From: Acuticoccus sediminis
GTDB taxonomy: Bacteria; Pseudomonadota; Alphaproteobacteria; Rhizobiales; Amorphaceae
Direction of reading: 5' to 3'
Assembly (NCBI RefSeq): GCF_003258595.1
Contig: NZ_QHHQ01000005.1
Span: 1-64,000 of the forward strand
DNA: 64,000 bases
Shown: piece by piece, positions 17,029 to 26,065 of the stretch
How positions within the stretch are numbered: position 1 is the stretch's first letter
Layout of the letters: each line of letters begins with the position of its first letter
Position numbers and translations under genes: made by a program
The notes under the pieces: model-generated
What the model was told of the DNA's origin: nothing
What the model saw: only the letters and a program-made list of their open reading frames with translations
Databases searched by the model: none

Positions 17029-19013
17029 GCGGTCCTCCTGGAGAGCGCGGCCGCGCCCCGCGAGCGGGTGACGACGTAGGCGATGATGCCGGCCGCGAGC
17101 GCCGCGCCGGCGGCCTCGGTCAGGCGGTCGCTCCAGATGAGGAGCAGCGCGGCGACACCGAGGCCGATCCGCTCGACGATGGAGAGCGTGGTGCGGAACC
17201 AGCCCTCGACGGCCATCGCGAGGAGGAAGACGCCGAGCGCGGCCGTGATCGCGGCGAGCGTGATCTGCCACCACGCGCCGTCCATCAGCAGGCCGGGGTT
17301 GTAGATGAAGATGAACGGCACGATGAAGCCCGCCAGCGCCAGCTTCAGCGCCTGGTAGCCGGTCCTGTTGAGGTCCGCGCCCGCGATGGACGCCGCCGCG
17401 TAGGCCGCGAGCGCCACCGGCGGCGTCACGTTGGCGAGGATGCCGAAGTAGAAGGCGAAGAGGTGGGAGGCGATCTCCGGCGCGCCCATCTGCACCAGCC
17501 CGGGCACGATGAGGACCGCGACGGTGAGGTAGACCGCCGGCGTCGGCAGGCCCATGCCCAGCACCAGCGCGATGATCGCCGTCAGCACTAGCGCCAGCGG
17601 CAGGATCCCGTGCGAGGCGCTGATGACGAACTCGGCGAGGAGGTTGCCGGCGCCGGAGACCCAGACGGTGCCCATCAGCACGCCCGCCGCCGCCACCGCT
17701 GCGCCGACCGGCACGTTGCCCGCCATCGCCGAGATGACGGCCTCGAGGTAGCGCCCGAGGGGCCGTCGCGTCGCCGGCCGCAGCAGCGAGAGCAGGAAGA
17801 GGGAGACGATGCCGATGAGGGCCGCGCGCTGCGGCGAGTAGCCGTAGAAGAACGGCGCCACGAGCGCGGCGATGGCGAGCAGGAAGTGACCGCCCGACGC
17901 GAGCACCGGGAGAAGCCGCGGAAGCTCCCCCTCGATGCTGCCGAGCGCGCGGCGGCGGGCCCTCAGCGCCACCTGAGCGAAGAGGGCGCCGAAGTAGAGC
18001 GCGGCCGGGATCAGCGCGGCGATGACGATGTCCCAGTAGTTGATACCGAGGAAGCCGGCCATCAGGAACGCCGCGGAGCCCATGATCGGCGGCATGATCT
18101 GCGCCCCGGAGGAGGCCACCGCCTCGACCGCGCCGGCATATTCCGGCCGAAAGCCGGACCGCTTCATGAGCTGGATCGTGAACGACCCGGTGCCGGCGAC
18201 GTTGCCGACGACCGAGCCCGACGCCGTGCCGAGGAGCGCCGAGGAGCAGATCGCGACGTGCGCCGGCCCGCCCGGCTGGCGGCCCATCACGGCGAGCGAG
18301 AAGTCCTGGAAGAAGGCGACGGCGTTGGTTGTGACGAGGATCGCGCCGAACACGAGGAACAGCATCAGGTAGCTCGCCGCCACAGCGGTCGTCGGTCCGA
18401 ACACGCCCTGGTCCTGCATGAAGAGGATCTCGACGAGCGTCTGCCAGCGCACGTTGGGCGCGGAGAAGCCGGCCGGGAACCACTCGCCGAACAGTGCCTG
18501 GAGCAGGAAGAGGAGGATGATCGCGATCATCGGCCAGCCGATGAAGCGGCGGGTCACCTCGAGCGTCGCCGCGATGTAGATGATGCCGAACGCGAGGTCG
18601 ACCGGCAGCGGGAAGCCGATCCGCCGCGCGAACGCCTCGTAGTCCGACAGCACGTGGACGAGCCCGGCGAAGAGCGCGGCGATGATCAAGAGGTCGAGGA
18701 GGAGGAGCGGCAGCCCGCGCCGGTACCACGGCGTCCCGACCGGCGACCGCGACAGGAGGCCGATCGACAGGATCGCGAAGACGAAGGCGATGCGCTGCAG
18801 GTAGCCCGTCATCGCGCCGAACGCCGCGGTCATGATGAGCATCGTCCCCAGCGCCAGGCTGAGGAACATGATCGCCGCGGCGAGCCCGCGCTGCAGGCCG
18901 GAGCCGCGCCGGATCACCCGGCGGAGGTGATCGACGGTGTTGTCGTCGATGTGCTCGGTCGCGTCGTCACGCACGGCCTCGCCGGCGGCCGCGGTCGCTG
19001 CGTCAGGGGTCAT
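17025..19013 (-). CDS. TRAP transporter fused permease (4TM/12TM)
   Basis: A 662-aa protein fusing DctQ-like and DctM-like halves, the form that works with TAXI-type binding proteins. Residues 45-200 hold the small-subunit-like helices and the remainder the 12-helix DctM-like part, with GTASGSVVGNVAGTGSFTIQ, MPPIMGSAAFLMAGFLGINY, MGLPTPAVYLTVAVLIVPGL and ANVTPPVALAAYAAA. It sits upstream of the small membrane protein and downstream of the TAXI gene. The substrate is probably a dicarboxylate or related acid used by the lyase and transferases. Confidence 0.94.
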   Translation of the reverse strand: MTPDAATAAAGEAVRDDATEHIDDNTVDHLRRVIRRGSGLQRGLAAAIMFLSLALGTMLIMTAAFGAMTGYLQRIAFVFAILSIGLLSRSPVGTPWYRRGLPLLLLDLLIIAALFAGLVHVLSDYEAFARRIGFPLPVDLAFGIIYIAATLEVTRRFIGWPMIAIILLFLLQALFGEWFPAGFSAPNVRWQTLVEILFMQDQGVFGPTTAVAASYLMLFLVFGAILVTTNAVAFFQDFSLAVMGRQPGGPAHVAICSSALLGTASGSVVGNVAGTGSFTIQLMKRSGFRPEYAGAVEAVASSGAQIMPPIMGSAAFLMAGFLGINYWDIVIAALIPAALYFGALFAQVALRARRRALGSIEGELPRLLPVLASGGHFLLAIAALVAPFFYGYSPQRAALIGIVSLFLLSLLRPATRRPLGRYLEAVISAMAGNVPVGAAVAAAGVLMGTVWVSGAGNLLAEFVISASHGILPLALVLTAIIALVLGMGLPTPAVYLTVAVLIVPGLVQMGAPEIASHLFAFYFGILANVTPPVALAAYAAASIAGADLNRTGYQALKLALAGFIVPFIFIYNPGLLMDGAWWQITLAAITAALGVFLLAMAVEGWFRTTLSIVERIGLGVAALLLIWSDRLTEAAGAALAAGIIAYVVTRSRGAAALSRRTA

Positions 19014-19098
19014 GGGCCTCGCCTTCGCCAGGGAGCGCGCAGCGGGGATCGCCGCGCGCCGGTCGTCTCGTCAGAACGCCCTCGGGGCGTCCTTGCGG

Positions 19099-20142
19099 TC
19101 AGGACGGATCGTTGGCGGCGCCGATCTTGGTGATCGGGATGCCGGCCTCCTCGAAGCAGCGCTGTGCGCCGGGGTGCAGCGGCACGAACACGGTCGAGGC
19201 GGCGCGCTCCGCCTGCTTCTCCGCACCCTTCCAGCCGGGCACGACCTCGCCCCAGATCTTGGCGTTGTCGCCGACGTAGAGCTGCTGGCAGACCTTGTAG
19301 ACGAGGTCCTCGTCCGCATCCTTGTTGACGATGTAGCCGAGCGAGAGCTGCACGCCTTCGACCGGCTCGGTCTGCCAGTCGTAGGTGCCGGCCGGCATCG
19401 TGTTGGCCACGAACGTCTTGTAGCGGTCGAGGAGGGCCGCCTTCACCTCCGGGTCCATCGAGACGAGGCGCGGTTCGTTGTTGGCGGCGAACTGGGTGAT
19501 GATCGGCGCCGGGTGATCGCCGGTGAAGAACACCGCGTCGAGCTGCCCGTCACCCAGCATGTCCATCTGCTGGTTCCAGTCGCCGGTCACGACGAGGCCG
19601 CCGTTCGCCTTGATCTTGTCGTAGGAGAGGTCCACCCCGCCGAGCGCGACGTTGACCATCGTGGAGGTCAGGCTGTCCGCCGGGCCGACGCCGATGCGCT
19701 TGTCGGCGAGGTCCTTCCAGGACTGGATGTCGCTGTCGGCGTTGACGACGAAGGTCGGGCTCGCGGACGGGCGGTTGAGGAAGCCCAGGTAGGAGCCGAC
19801 GTAGCGCAGGTCCTTCATCGGCTCGCGGCCCTCGAAGGTGCGCTCGCCGTTCCACGCGTCGAGGACGTTCTCGCCGACGCCGTGGCCGAAGTCGGCCTCA
19901 CCGCTCTCGACGCGGGGCGGCGCCGCGGCGGCGGTGCCCGGCAGGCGGCGGATGGAGATGCGCGTGTCCGGATGGGCGCGCTTCAGCGCCTCCTCGAGGA
20001 CGGTGAAGGCGAGATCGCTGGTCGACCCTGCCGAGCCGCGCCCGATGATGACGAACGAGTTGTTCTGCGCGCTTGCCGGCAGCACCGTGAACGCAGCCGC
20101 AAGCGCACCCGCACCGAGCGCGATCCTGGCAAAATATCTCAT
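19099..20142 (-). CDS. TAXI-family TRAP substrate-binding protein
   Basis: A 347-aa periplasmic binding protein. A Sec signal peptide ends at PASAQ near residue 24. The TAXI fold is recognised by IIGRGSAGSTSDLAF, ADFGHGVGENVLDAW and KDLADKRIGVGPADS-like segments, with the binding cleft formed by the two lobes. ATG 20142 follows AGGAGGAG. It pairs with the fused permease. Confidence 0.9.
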   Translation of the reverse strand: MRYFARIALGAGALAAAFTVLPASAQNNSFVIIGRGSAGSTSDLAFTVLEEALKRAHPDTRISIRRLPGTAAAAPPRVESGEADFGHGVGENVLDAWNGERTFEGREPMKDLRYVGSYLGFLNRPSASPTFVVNADSDIQSWKDLADKRIGVGPADSLTSTMVNVALGGVDLSYDKIKANGGLVVTGDWNQQMDMLGDGQLDAVFFTGDHPAPIITQFAANNEPRLVSMDPEVKAALLDRYKTFVANTMPAGTYDWQTEPVEGVQLSLGYIVNKDADEDLVYKVCQQLYVGDNAKIWGEVVPGWKGAEKQAERAASTVFVPLHPGAQRCFEEAGIPITKIGAANDPS

Positions 20143-20212
20143 GGGTCTCCTCCTGATTTTATTGTCCTTACGGGTCGCCGGTCGCCGTCTTCGATGCGGG
20201 TCCGGCGGACGG

Positions 20213-21352
20213 TCAGCCGAGCATGGCGAGCACCGCGTCCCTGTCCTGTCCGACGGTAGGGCCCGTCGAGCGCACGTCGGCGCCGCCGTCACTCGTGCGC
20301 GGCAGCGCGGCCGGCATCGCGATGCAGCCGCCGCCGTCCGCCGGCACGTCGACGATGTTGCCCCGGGCCGCGACGTGGGGGTCCGCCATCAGCTCTGCCG
20401 CGCCGTAGATCGGGCCGACCACGACGTCGTTCTCGGCGACGAGGCGCAGCGCCTCCTCGCCGTCGTGACGGGCGAACCAGTCGCCGATGAGGTCCTCCAG
20501 CTCGTCCATGTGCTGGGCGCGCGCTGCGGGGGTCGCGAAGCGGGGATCCGCGCTCAGCGCCTCGCCGCCGACCATCGTCAGCAACCGCCGCGCGATCGCC
20601 GGCGTGGCGGCCGAAACGGAGAGCATCTGGCCGTCGCGCGTCGTGAAGATGTTGCCGATATTGGCGTTCATCGGGAAACGGTTCCCGGTGCGCTTCTCGG
20701 CCCGGCCGAAGGCGGTCGCGACGATGACCTGCCACTCGTTCATCCGCGCCAGCGCCTCGTGGAGGGCGAGGCGCACGGGTTCGGGCTTCACCCCGGCGAG
20801 GCGGGCTGCGCGCAGCTCGCCCATCGCGAGCATCAGCGCCATCATCCCGGCGGTGTAGTCGGCGAGCGGCATCTCCGGCTGCACGGCGAGGCCGCCGAGC
20901 GGGCCGGTGATGGCGCCGATGCCGGATGCCGCGCCGGCGAACTCGGTCCGCGTGCTCCACGGCCAGAGGTCCGGCCGGTCGGCACCGGTCGGAAAGAGCT
21001 CGACGTCCACGGCCTTCCGGGCGGCCTCCGCCAGCGGCGCGGCACGGGACGTCGTGTCACGGAAGACGATGTCGGCCTTTTCGGCGAGGCGGGCGAGCGT
21101 GGACGCGCCGTCCTCGGTGCCCGGATCGATGGCGATCGAGCGCTTGTTGCGGCCGAGCGAGGCCCACCAGGGCGCCTGCGCCGCGGATGGCGCGAGGCGG
21201 CGCAGCGGCGTCCCCTCCGGCGGCTCGACGATGACCACCGTCGCGCCGAAGTCGGCCGCGATCGCCGCGGCAAAGGCCGCGGCCGGCGTATCCGCGCACT
21301 CGACAGCAAAGACTCCGGCAAGGAGCCCGGATGCCGGCTCCGAAACGGTCAC
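20213..21352 (-). CDS. CaiB/BaiF family III CoA-transferase, divergent copy
   Basis: A 379-aa protein. The N-terminal third keeps the CoA-binding layout, but the usual LAGP stretch is replaced. It still has LADYTAGMMALML with the likely catalytic Asp. The GTG start at 21352 is chosen because GGGAGG precedes it; the longer frame has no ribosome site. It is the first gene of the minus-strand operon, directly opposite the LysR regulator. With the second CaiB protein at 14770-15897 it may form a two-subunit transferase, or use a different acid. Confidence 0.85.
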   Translation of the reverse strand: MTVSEPASGLLAGVFAVECADTPAAAFAAAIAADFGATVVIVEPPEGTPLRRLAPSAAQAPWWASLGRNKRSIAIDPGTEDGASTLARLAEKADIVFRDTTSRAAPLAEAARKAVDVELFPTGADRPDLWPWSTRTEFAGAASGIGAITGPLGGLAVQPEMPLADYTAGMMALMLAMGELRAARLAGVKPEPVRLALHEALARMNEWQVIVATAFGRAEKRTGNRFPMNANIGNIFTTRDGQMLSVSAATPAIARRLLTMVGGEALSADPRFATPAARAQHMDELEDLIGDWFARHDGEEALRLVAENDVVVGPIYGAAELMADPHVAARGNIVDVPADGGGCIAMPAALPRTSDGGADVRSTGPTVGQDRDAVLAMLG

Positions 21353-21423
21353 GGCAGATCCTCCCGATTGTGCCAGGTCGTATCGCCTGACTTGACGAAA
21401 GGGTTTCACGCGGCTCAGGTTTA

Positions 21424-21443
21424 TTCAAACGAATTTATTTGAA
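21424..21443. promoter_or_regulatory. Candidate LysR-type operator
   Basis: TTCAAA and TTTGAA form a perfect inverted repeat with an 8-bp AT-rich spacer, inside the 101-bp divergent promoter between the CaiB-like gene and lysR. It contains the T-N11-A pattern expected of LysR boxes. Confidence 0.5.
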
Positions 21444-21453
21444 CTGTTGATCG

Positions 21454-22383
21454 ATGGAACCGATCACTGCAATCAACTTCAAGCTCACCGAGATGGCGAC
21501 GTTCGTCGCCGTCGCCGAGCTCCAGAGCTTCCGCGCGGCGGCGGACCGGCTGAATGTCGCGCAATCGACGGTGAGCGTGCGCATCCGCCACCTGGAGGAG
21601 GCGCTCGGGATCACTCTGCTGCAGCGATCGACGCGGCACGTGGTGCTGACGAGCGGCGGCACGCGGCTCCTCGCGGCGGCGCGCGTGACGCTCGGCGAGC
21701 TGGAGCAGCTGGCGACGCAGCTTCGCGACGAGGGTCTCCTGCGGGAGGGCCGCGTCACGGCGGCCGCCCTTCCCTCCATCGCGGCGACGGTGATCCCGGC
21801 GCTGCTGCTGCGCTTTGGCGAGAGGCATCCAAGCATCGAGGTGTCGGTGGCCGACATGGTCGCGGACCGGTGCGAGGCGCTGCTGCTGGCGGGCGACGCG
21901 GACCTCGCGCTCTCCTCCCCGCCGCAGCCCAATCGCGGCCTGAAGTTCCGTCCCCTCTTCCGGGACGAGTGCCTCGTCGTCGTTCCGCTCGACGACACGC
22001 TCGCCGCCCGGTCCTCGCTGCGCCTCGAGGAATTGACCGAACGCCCGGTGCTGGCGCCGATCCGCGGCTCCGGCTTCCGCGCGGACATCGACGCGGCGTT
22101 CGCGGCCAACGGCCTGACGCTCAATCCCGCCCGCGAGGCGCACAACCTCTCGACCCTGATGGCCTACGCCGAGAACGGCGTCGGCGTCAGCTTCGTGCCG
22201 GCCACCTTCGCCAAGAAGCTCGACCTCGCGCGCTGCCGGACGGTGCGGATCGCGCCGAAGCCGTATTTCCGCACGCTGGGCATCGTCACCCGCGTGAACC
22301 GTCCGATCTCGCCGGCGGCCGAGGCGTTCATCCGCTTCGTCGAGGCCCGCCTGGCGGCACCGGCGCAGGAGACCGACCGATGA
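21454..22383 (+). CDS. LysR-family transcriptional regulator
   Basis: A 309-aa protein of standard LTTR length. The N-terminal HTH (residues 9-66) reads FRAAADRLNVAQSTVSVRIR, and the effector-binding domain follows from about residue 95. It diverges from the CoA-transferase/TAXI operon, which it probably activates in response to a pathway acid. Its stop overlaps the start of the alpha/beta hydrolase, so those two are also coupled. Confidence 0.94.
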   Translation: MEPITAINFKLTEMATFVAVAELQSFRAAADRLNVAQSTVSVRIRHLEEALGITLLQRSTRHVVLTSGGTRLLAAARVTLGELEQLATQLRDEGLLREGRVTAAALPSIAATVIPALLLRFGERHPSIEVSVADMVADRCEALLLAGDADLALSSPPQPNRGLKFRPLFRDECLVVVPLDDTLAARSSLRLEELTERPVLAPIRGSGFRADIDAAFAANGLTLNPAREAHNLSTLMAYAENGVGVSFVPATFAKKLDLARCRTVRIAPKPYFRTLGIVTRVNRPISPAAEAFIRFVEARLAAPAQETDR

Positions 22384-23237
22384 CAGAACGCCGGATCCGA
22401 CTGGGCGACGGCGCCGAGATGGAGGTGGAGACGGCCGGCACAGGGGGGCTCCGCGTCGCGATGCTCCACGGCGCGATGTCGTCCCGGCGGATGTTCGACG
22501 CCCTCAGCGACCGCCTTCTGGCCGGGCATTCCGGATTGTCGACGCTGGCGGTGGACCTGCCGGGCTTCGGCGGCTCGTCGAAGCCCGGAGGCGGCTACGG
22601 CTACTCGGCGCAGGCGGCCCGTATCGCCGCGGTGCTGCGCGAGGACCCCCGGCCGACCGTCGTCGTCGGCCATTCGATGGGCGGGGCGATCGCCCTGACG
22701 CTCCTGCTCGCGGCGCCCGACGTCGTCGACGGGCTGGTGCTGATCGGTACGGGGCTCGGCCGCTCCGGAGGGTCCGGCTCCATCGCCGCCTACGGGACAC
22801 CCGCGCTCGAGCGGGAGCTCATGTCCCGCTACGTCGCGGGGTGGCTCGTGGACCCCGATCCGGCGCTGGTCGACGCGCTCGTCGAGGACGCGATGCGGAT
22901 GACGCCGGCCTCCTTCGACGGCGTCCGCGCCGCGATCGGTGCCTACGACCTCGGTGCGGCCAAGAAGCGGCTGGCGGCGCTGGACCTTCCGGTCCTCGTG
23001 ATGCGCGGGGCCAGGGACCGGACGCGCACCGCGGCCGAGGCCGCCGAGCTCACCGCCGCCTTCCGCCATGCCGCGCTCGTCGAGATCCCGGACGCCGGAC
23101 ACTGTCCGCACCGCGAGAAGCCGGAGGCGGCCGCGGCCGCGATCCTCGGCTGGCTCGGCGAGGTGGCGGCTCCGGCCGGAGCACGCGGCGCGACAATCGC
23201 CGCAGCGCAGGGTGCGGGCGGCGCGGATCAGCTGTAG
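22380..23237 (+). CDS. Alpha/beta hydrolase
   Basis: A 285-aa alpha/beta-hydrolase. The oxyanion region is MLHGAMSS, the nucleophile elbow is GHSMGGAIA, the likely acid is the Asp of VMRGARDRT, and the His lies in DAGHCPHREKP. Residues 100-190 form a lid. ATG 22380 overlaps the lysR stop. It probably hydrolyses an ester, thioester or C-C bond of the compound sensed by the LysR protein. Its 3' end overlaps the convergent aldehyde dehydrogenase by 10 bp. Confidence 0.87.
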   Translation: MTERRIRLGDGAEMEVETAGTGGLRVAMLHGAMSSRRMFDALSDRLLAGHSGLSTLAVDLPGFGGSSKPGGGYGYSAQAARIAAVLREDPRPTVVVGHSMGGAIALTLLLAAPDVVDGLVLIGTGLGRSGGSGSIAAYGTPALERELMSRYVAGWLVDPDPALVDALVEDAMRMTPASFDGVRAAIGAYDLGAAKKRLAALDLPVLVMRGARDRTRTAAEAAELTAAFRHAALVEIPDAGHCPHREKPEAAAAAILGWLGEVAAPAGARGATIAAAQGAGGADQL

Positions 23238-24736
23238 CGCTTGCCCTCGGCCTCGCCCTCGAACCAGTCGAACGGCTCGGGAGAGAGGTTGACCACGACC
23301 GACTGCACCTTGGTGTACGACTCGTAGCAGGCGATCCCGTTCTCCTTGCCGAGCCCCGAGGCCGCGAAGCCGCCCCACGGCGAGGACGGGTCGATCCGGT
23401 GGTGATCGTTCACCCAGACGATGCCGGCGTCGATGGCGTGGGCGACGCGGTGGGCGCGCGAGACCTCGCGGGACCAGACGCTCGCCGCGAGTCCGAAGGG
23501 CGTGTCGTTCGCCAGCCGGATCGCGTCCGCCTCGTCCTCGAAGGGCAGGCAGCAGACGACGGGGCCGAAGATCTCCTCCTGGGCGACCCGCGCGCCGCTC
23601 GCGACGTCCGCCAGCACCGTCGGCGTGTAGTAGTAGCCGCGGGCGAAGGCCTCGCCGCCGGGCCGGGCGCCTCCTGCGACGACCCGCCCGCCCTCCTCCC
23701 TGCCGATGGCGACGTAGCGCTCCGCGGTCTCGCGCTGGCGGGCCGAGACGAGCGGCCCCATCTCGGTCGCCGGGTCGGTCGGGTCGCCGACGCGGATGGC
23801 GCGGGCCCGCCGGCCGAGCGTCTCCACCACCTCGTCGTAGACCGACCGCTCGACAAGAAGCCGGGCACCCTGCACGCAGGTCTGCCCGGCGGCGACGAAC
23901 GAGGCGAACAGCGCGCCCGCCGTCCCCGCCTCGACCATGTCCGCGAAGACGACCACCGACGCCTTGCCGCCGAGCTCGGCCGACATGGGGATCAGCCGCT
24001 CCCCGGCGATGGCGGCGACCTTGCGCCCGGTCGGCGTGCCGCCCGTAAGATCGATCTTGGCAATCGAAGGATGGTTCACGACCGCCGCGCCCGCGTCCGG
24101 TCCGAAGCCGGTGACGACGTTGTAGGCGCCCGCCGGCAGTCCGGCCTCGGCAAGCACCTCTCCCAGCATCAGCGGCGTCAGCGGTGCGATCTCGCTGGGC
24201 TTCACCACCATGGTGTTCCCCGCCGCCAGCGCCGGCGCCACCTTCTTGGTGAGGATCAGCAGCGGATGGTTCCACGGCGTCAGCGCGCCGACGACGCCGA
24301 GCGGGCGCCGATGCGAGTAGTTGAGGTAGGAGCCGCCGAACGGGTGGACGCGCCCCTCGTGCGTGCGCGCCAGCGCGCCGAAGTAGGCGTACCACTCCGG
24401 GGTGCGGGCGAGCTGGGCCTTCATCTCGCGGATTGGCCGGCCGGTCTGCGCCACCTCGGCGGCGACGAAGTCGTCCATCCGCTCCGCCAGGATGTCGGCG
24501 GCGCGCGTCAGGATGCGGGCGCGCTCGGCCCCCGGCATGCGCCCCCAGACCGAGCGTTCCGCGGCGGCGACGGCGCGCGCGACGTCCTCGGCGTCGCCGT
24601 GGGCGGCGGTTGCGATGGTCGCCGCCGTCGCCGGGTTCTCCACCTCGAAGGTGCGGCCGGAGGCGGCCGGCGTGAACGCGTTGTCGATGAAGAGGCCGTA
24701 GGCGGGCATGGCCCCGCGCGGTTCGGATGACGTCAT
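23228..24736 (-). CDS. Aldehyde dehydrogenase family protein
   Basis: A 502-aa NAD(P)-dependent ALDH, complete. Catalytic Glu254 lies in MSAELGGK and Cys287 in GQTCVQG. The cofactor region includes PWNHPLL and KPSEIAPLTPL. Typical members oxidise betaine aldehyde, semialdehydes or aromatic aldehydes. It is the last gene of a minus-strand operon with a PuuE-like deacetylase, a DUF606 carrier and TRAP set 3, starting 3 nt after the deacetylase stop. Confidence 0.94.
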   Translation of the reverse strand: MTSSEPRGAMPAYGLFIDNAFTPAASGRTFEVENPATAATIATAAHGDAEDVARAVAAAERSVWGRMPGAERARILTRAADILAERMDDFVAAEVAQTGRPIREMKAQLARTPEWYAYFGALARTHEGRVHPFGGSYLNYSHRRPLGVVGALTPWNHPLLILTKKVAPALAAGNTMVVKPSEIAPLTPLMLGEVLAEAGLPAGAYNVVTGFGPDAGAAVVNHPSIAKIDLTGGTPTGRKVAAIAGERLIPMSAELGGKASVVVFADMVEAGTAGALFASFVAAGQTCVQGARLLVERSVYDEVVETLGRRARAIRVGDPTDPATEMGPLVSARQRETAERYVAIGREEGGRVVAGGARPGGEAFARGYYYTPTVLADVASGARVAQEEIFGPVVCCLPFEDEADAIRLANDTPFGLAASVWSREVSRAHRVAHAIDAGIVWVNDHHRIDPSSPWGGFAASGLGKENGIACYESYTKVQSVVVNLSPEPFDWFEGEAEGKRYS

Positions 24737-24739
24737 GAC

Positions 24740-25612
24740 TCAGGCCGGAGCTTGCTCTTTGTACCAGTCGAGGATCTGCGCTCCGTTCCAGACGGCGACG
24801 TCCGGAGCGGCGGCGATCTTCTCGAGGATCTTGCGGACATAGGGCGCGCGGTGCGGCACGCCGACGATGTAGGGATGGAGGACGAGCGCCATCACGCGCG
24901 TCGCGTCCGCGCTGTCCTCGTAGAGCTGGTCGAACTGGTCGCTCGCCCGCTGGAAGTACTCGCGCGCCGGGTGGTGCTGGATCAGCATCATCGCGACGTC
25001 GTTGCACTCCTGGGTGTAGGGGATGTTGTGGATCGGTCCGCCGCGCGTCTGAAGGCGCACGGGCTGGTCGTCCAGCACCCAGTCGCACACGTACTCGTAG
25101 CCCGCCTCGACGAGGAGGTCCGGCGTCTGCCACGTCTCGGTGAGGCCGGGGCCGAGCCAGCCGCGCGGGCGGCGGCCGGTGACGCGCGAGATCACCTCGG
25201 TGGTCCTCGCGATGTCGGCGGCCTCGTCCTCGACCTTCTGCATGTTCTTCTGCGTGAAGCCGTGGCCCATGAACTCCCAGCCGCGCTCGAGCGCGGCGTC
25301 GGTGATGGCGCGGTAGCTCTCGACGGCGGTGCCGTTGATCGCCAGCACCGCCGGCAGCGACAGCGCGTCGAACATCTTGAGGAGGCGCCAGAAGCCGACG
25401 CGGTTGCCGTACTCGTGCCAGGCCCAGTTCGGGATGTCCGGCGAGGGCGAGCCGCCGGCGGGCGGCGTGAGGACCGTGCGCGGCATCGGCTGCGTCGGGT
25501 CCCATTCCTCGATGTTGATGATGATCCACACCACCATGCGCTTGCCGTCCGGCAGCGTCAGGGCCGGCCGGTCGGTGATCGGCGCATAGGAGAGGCGTTC
25601 GTTGGGCAGCAT
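24740..25612 (-). CDS. Polysaccharide deacetylase-fold protein, PuuE (allantoinase)-like, copy 1
   Basis: A 290-aa NodB-fold protein of the PuuE-like branch. It has the IPNWAWHEYGNRVGFWR segment, EFMGHGFTQ, RPRGWLGPGLTETWQTPDLL, and the C-terminal LHPYIVGVPHR. The classical TFDD metal motif of chitin deacetylases is missing, as in the allantoinase-like members, which hydrolyse cyclic amides. No signal peptide is seen, so a cytoplasmic amidase is more likely than a wall enzyme. A close relative is encoded at 29918-30811. Confidence 0.8.
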   Translation of the reverse strand: MLPNERLSYAPITDRPALTLPDGKRMVVWIIINIEEWDPTQPMPRTVLTPPAGGSPSPDIPNWAWHEYGNRVGFWRLLKMFDALSLPAVLAINGTAVESYRAITDAALERGWEFMGHGFTQKNMQKVEDEAADIARTTEVISRVTGRRPRGWLGPGLTETWQTPDLLVEAGYEYVCDWVLDDQPVRLQTRGGPIHNIPYTQECNDVAMMLIQHHPAREYFQRASDQFDQLYEDSADATRVMALVLHPYIVGVPHRAPYVRKILEKIAAAPDVAVWNGAQILDWYKEQAPA

Positions 25613-25623
25613 CGCAGAGGTCC

Positions 25624-26061
25624 TCAGCGGATGGCGAGCCAGGCGCCGCCGACCACCAGGGCGAAGCCGGCCACCTTCGTCAGGGTGAGCGGGACGGTCG
25701 CGGAGCCCAGGAGCCCGTAGTGGGCGACGATGGCCCCGACGGCGAGCTGGCCCGCGACGATGACGACGAAGAAGGTCGACGCGCCGATCCGCGGGATCAG
25801 ATGCGCCGAGCCGACGATCATGAGGAAGGCGCCGAACCCGGTGAGCGGAAGCCACGGCGCGAGGCCACGGAGCCGGGCGAGCCCCTCCGCCTGCCCCGTC
25901 AGCACGGTGGCCGTCACCGCCGAGATGAGCCCGACGACGAAGAACGGCACCGCCGCCAGCACCGGCGAGGACAGCGCCCGCCCCATCGTTCCGACGAGGG
26001 GCAGGTAGATCGCCATCACGGCACCCACGCCGAGACCGAGCAGGAGAAGAACCGGTTGCAT
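25624..26061 (-). CDS. DMT-superfamily protein, DUF606/YdcZ type
   Basis: A 145-aa membrane protein with about five hydrophobic segments. The GQLAVGAIVAHYGLLG region is typical of DUF606 half-size transporters, which work as dimers of five-helix units. It lies between the TRAP permease (5-bp gap) and the deacetylase, so it is probably co-transcribed and may move a product out. Confidence 0.8.
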   Translation of the reverse strand: MQPVLLLLGLGVGAVMAIYLPLVGTMGRALSSPVLAAVPFFVVGLISAVTATVLTGQAEGLARLRGLAPWLPLTGFGAFLMIVGSAHLIPRIGASTFFVVIVAGQLAVGAIVAHYGLLGSATVPLTLTKVAGFALVVGGAWLAIR

Positions 26062-26065
26062 CGGC

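Noticed and set aside
17610-19133. 507-aa plus-strand ORF opposite the fused TRAP permease
   Set aside because: The composition is almost only Arg, Asp, Glu, His and Gly, as produced by antisense of GC-rich membrane-protein DNA.
22164-25529. 1121-aa minus-strand ORF
   Set aside because: It runs through the ALDH and deacetylase genes in another frame and is Arg/Gly-rich. The ALDH and deacetylase frames carry the conserved motifs.
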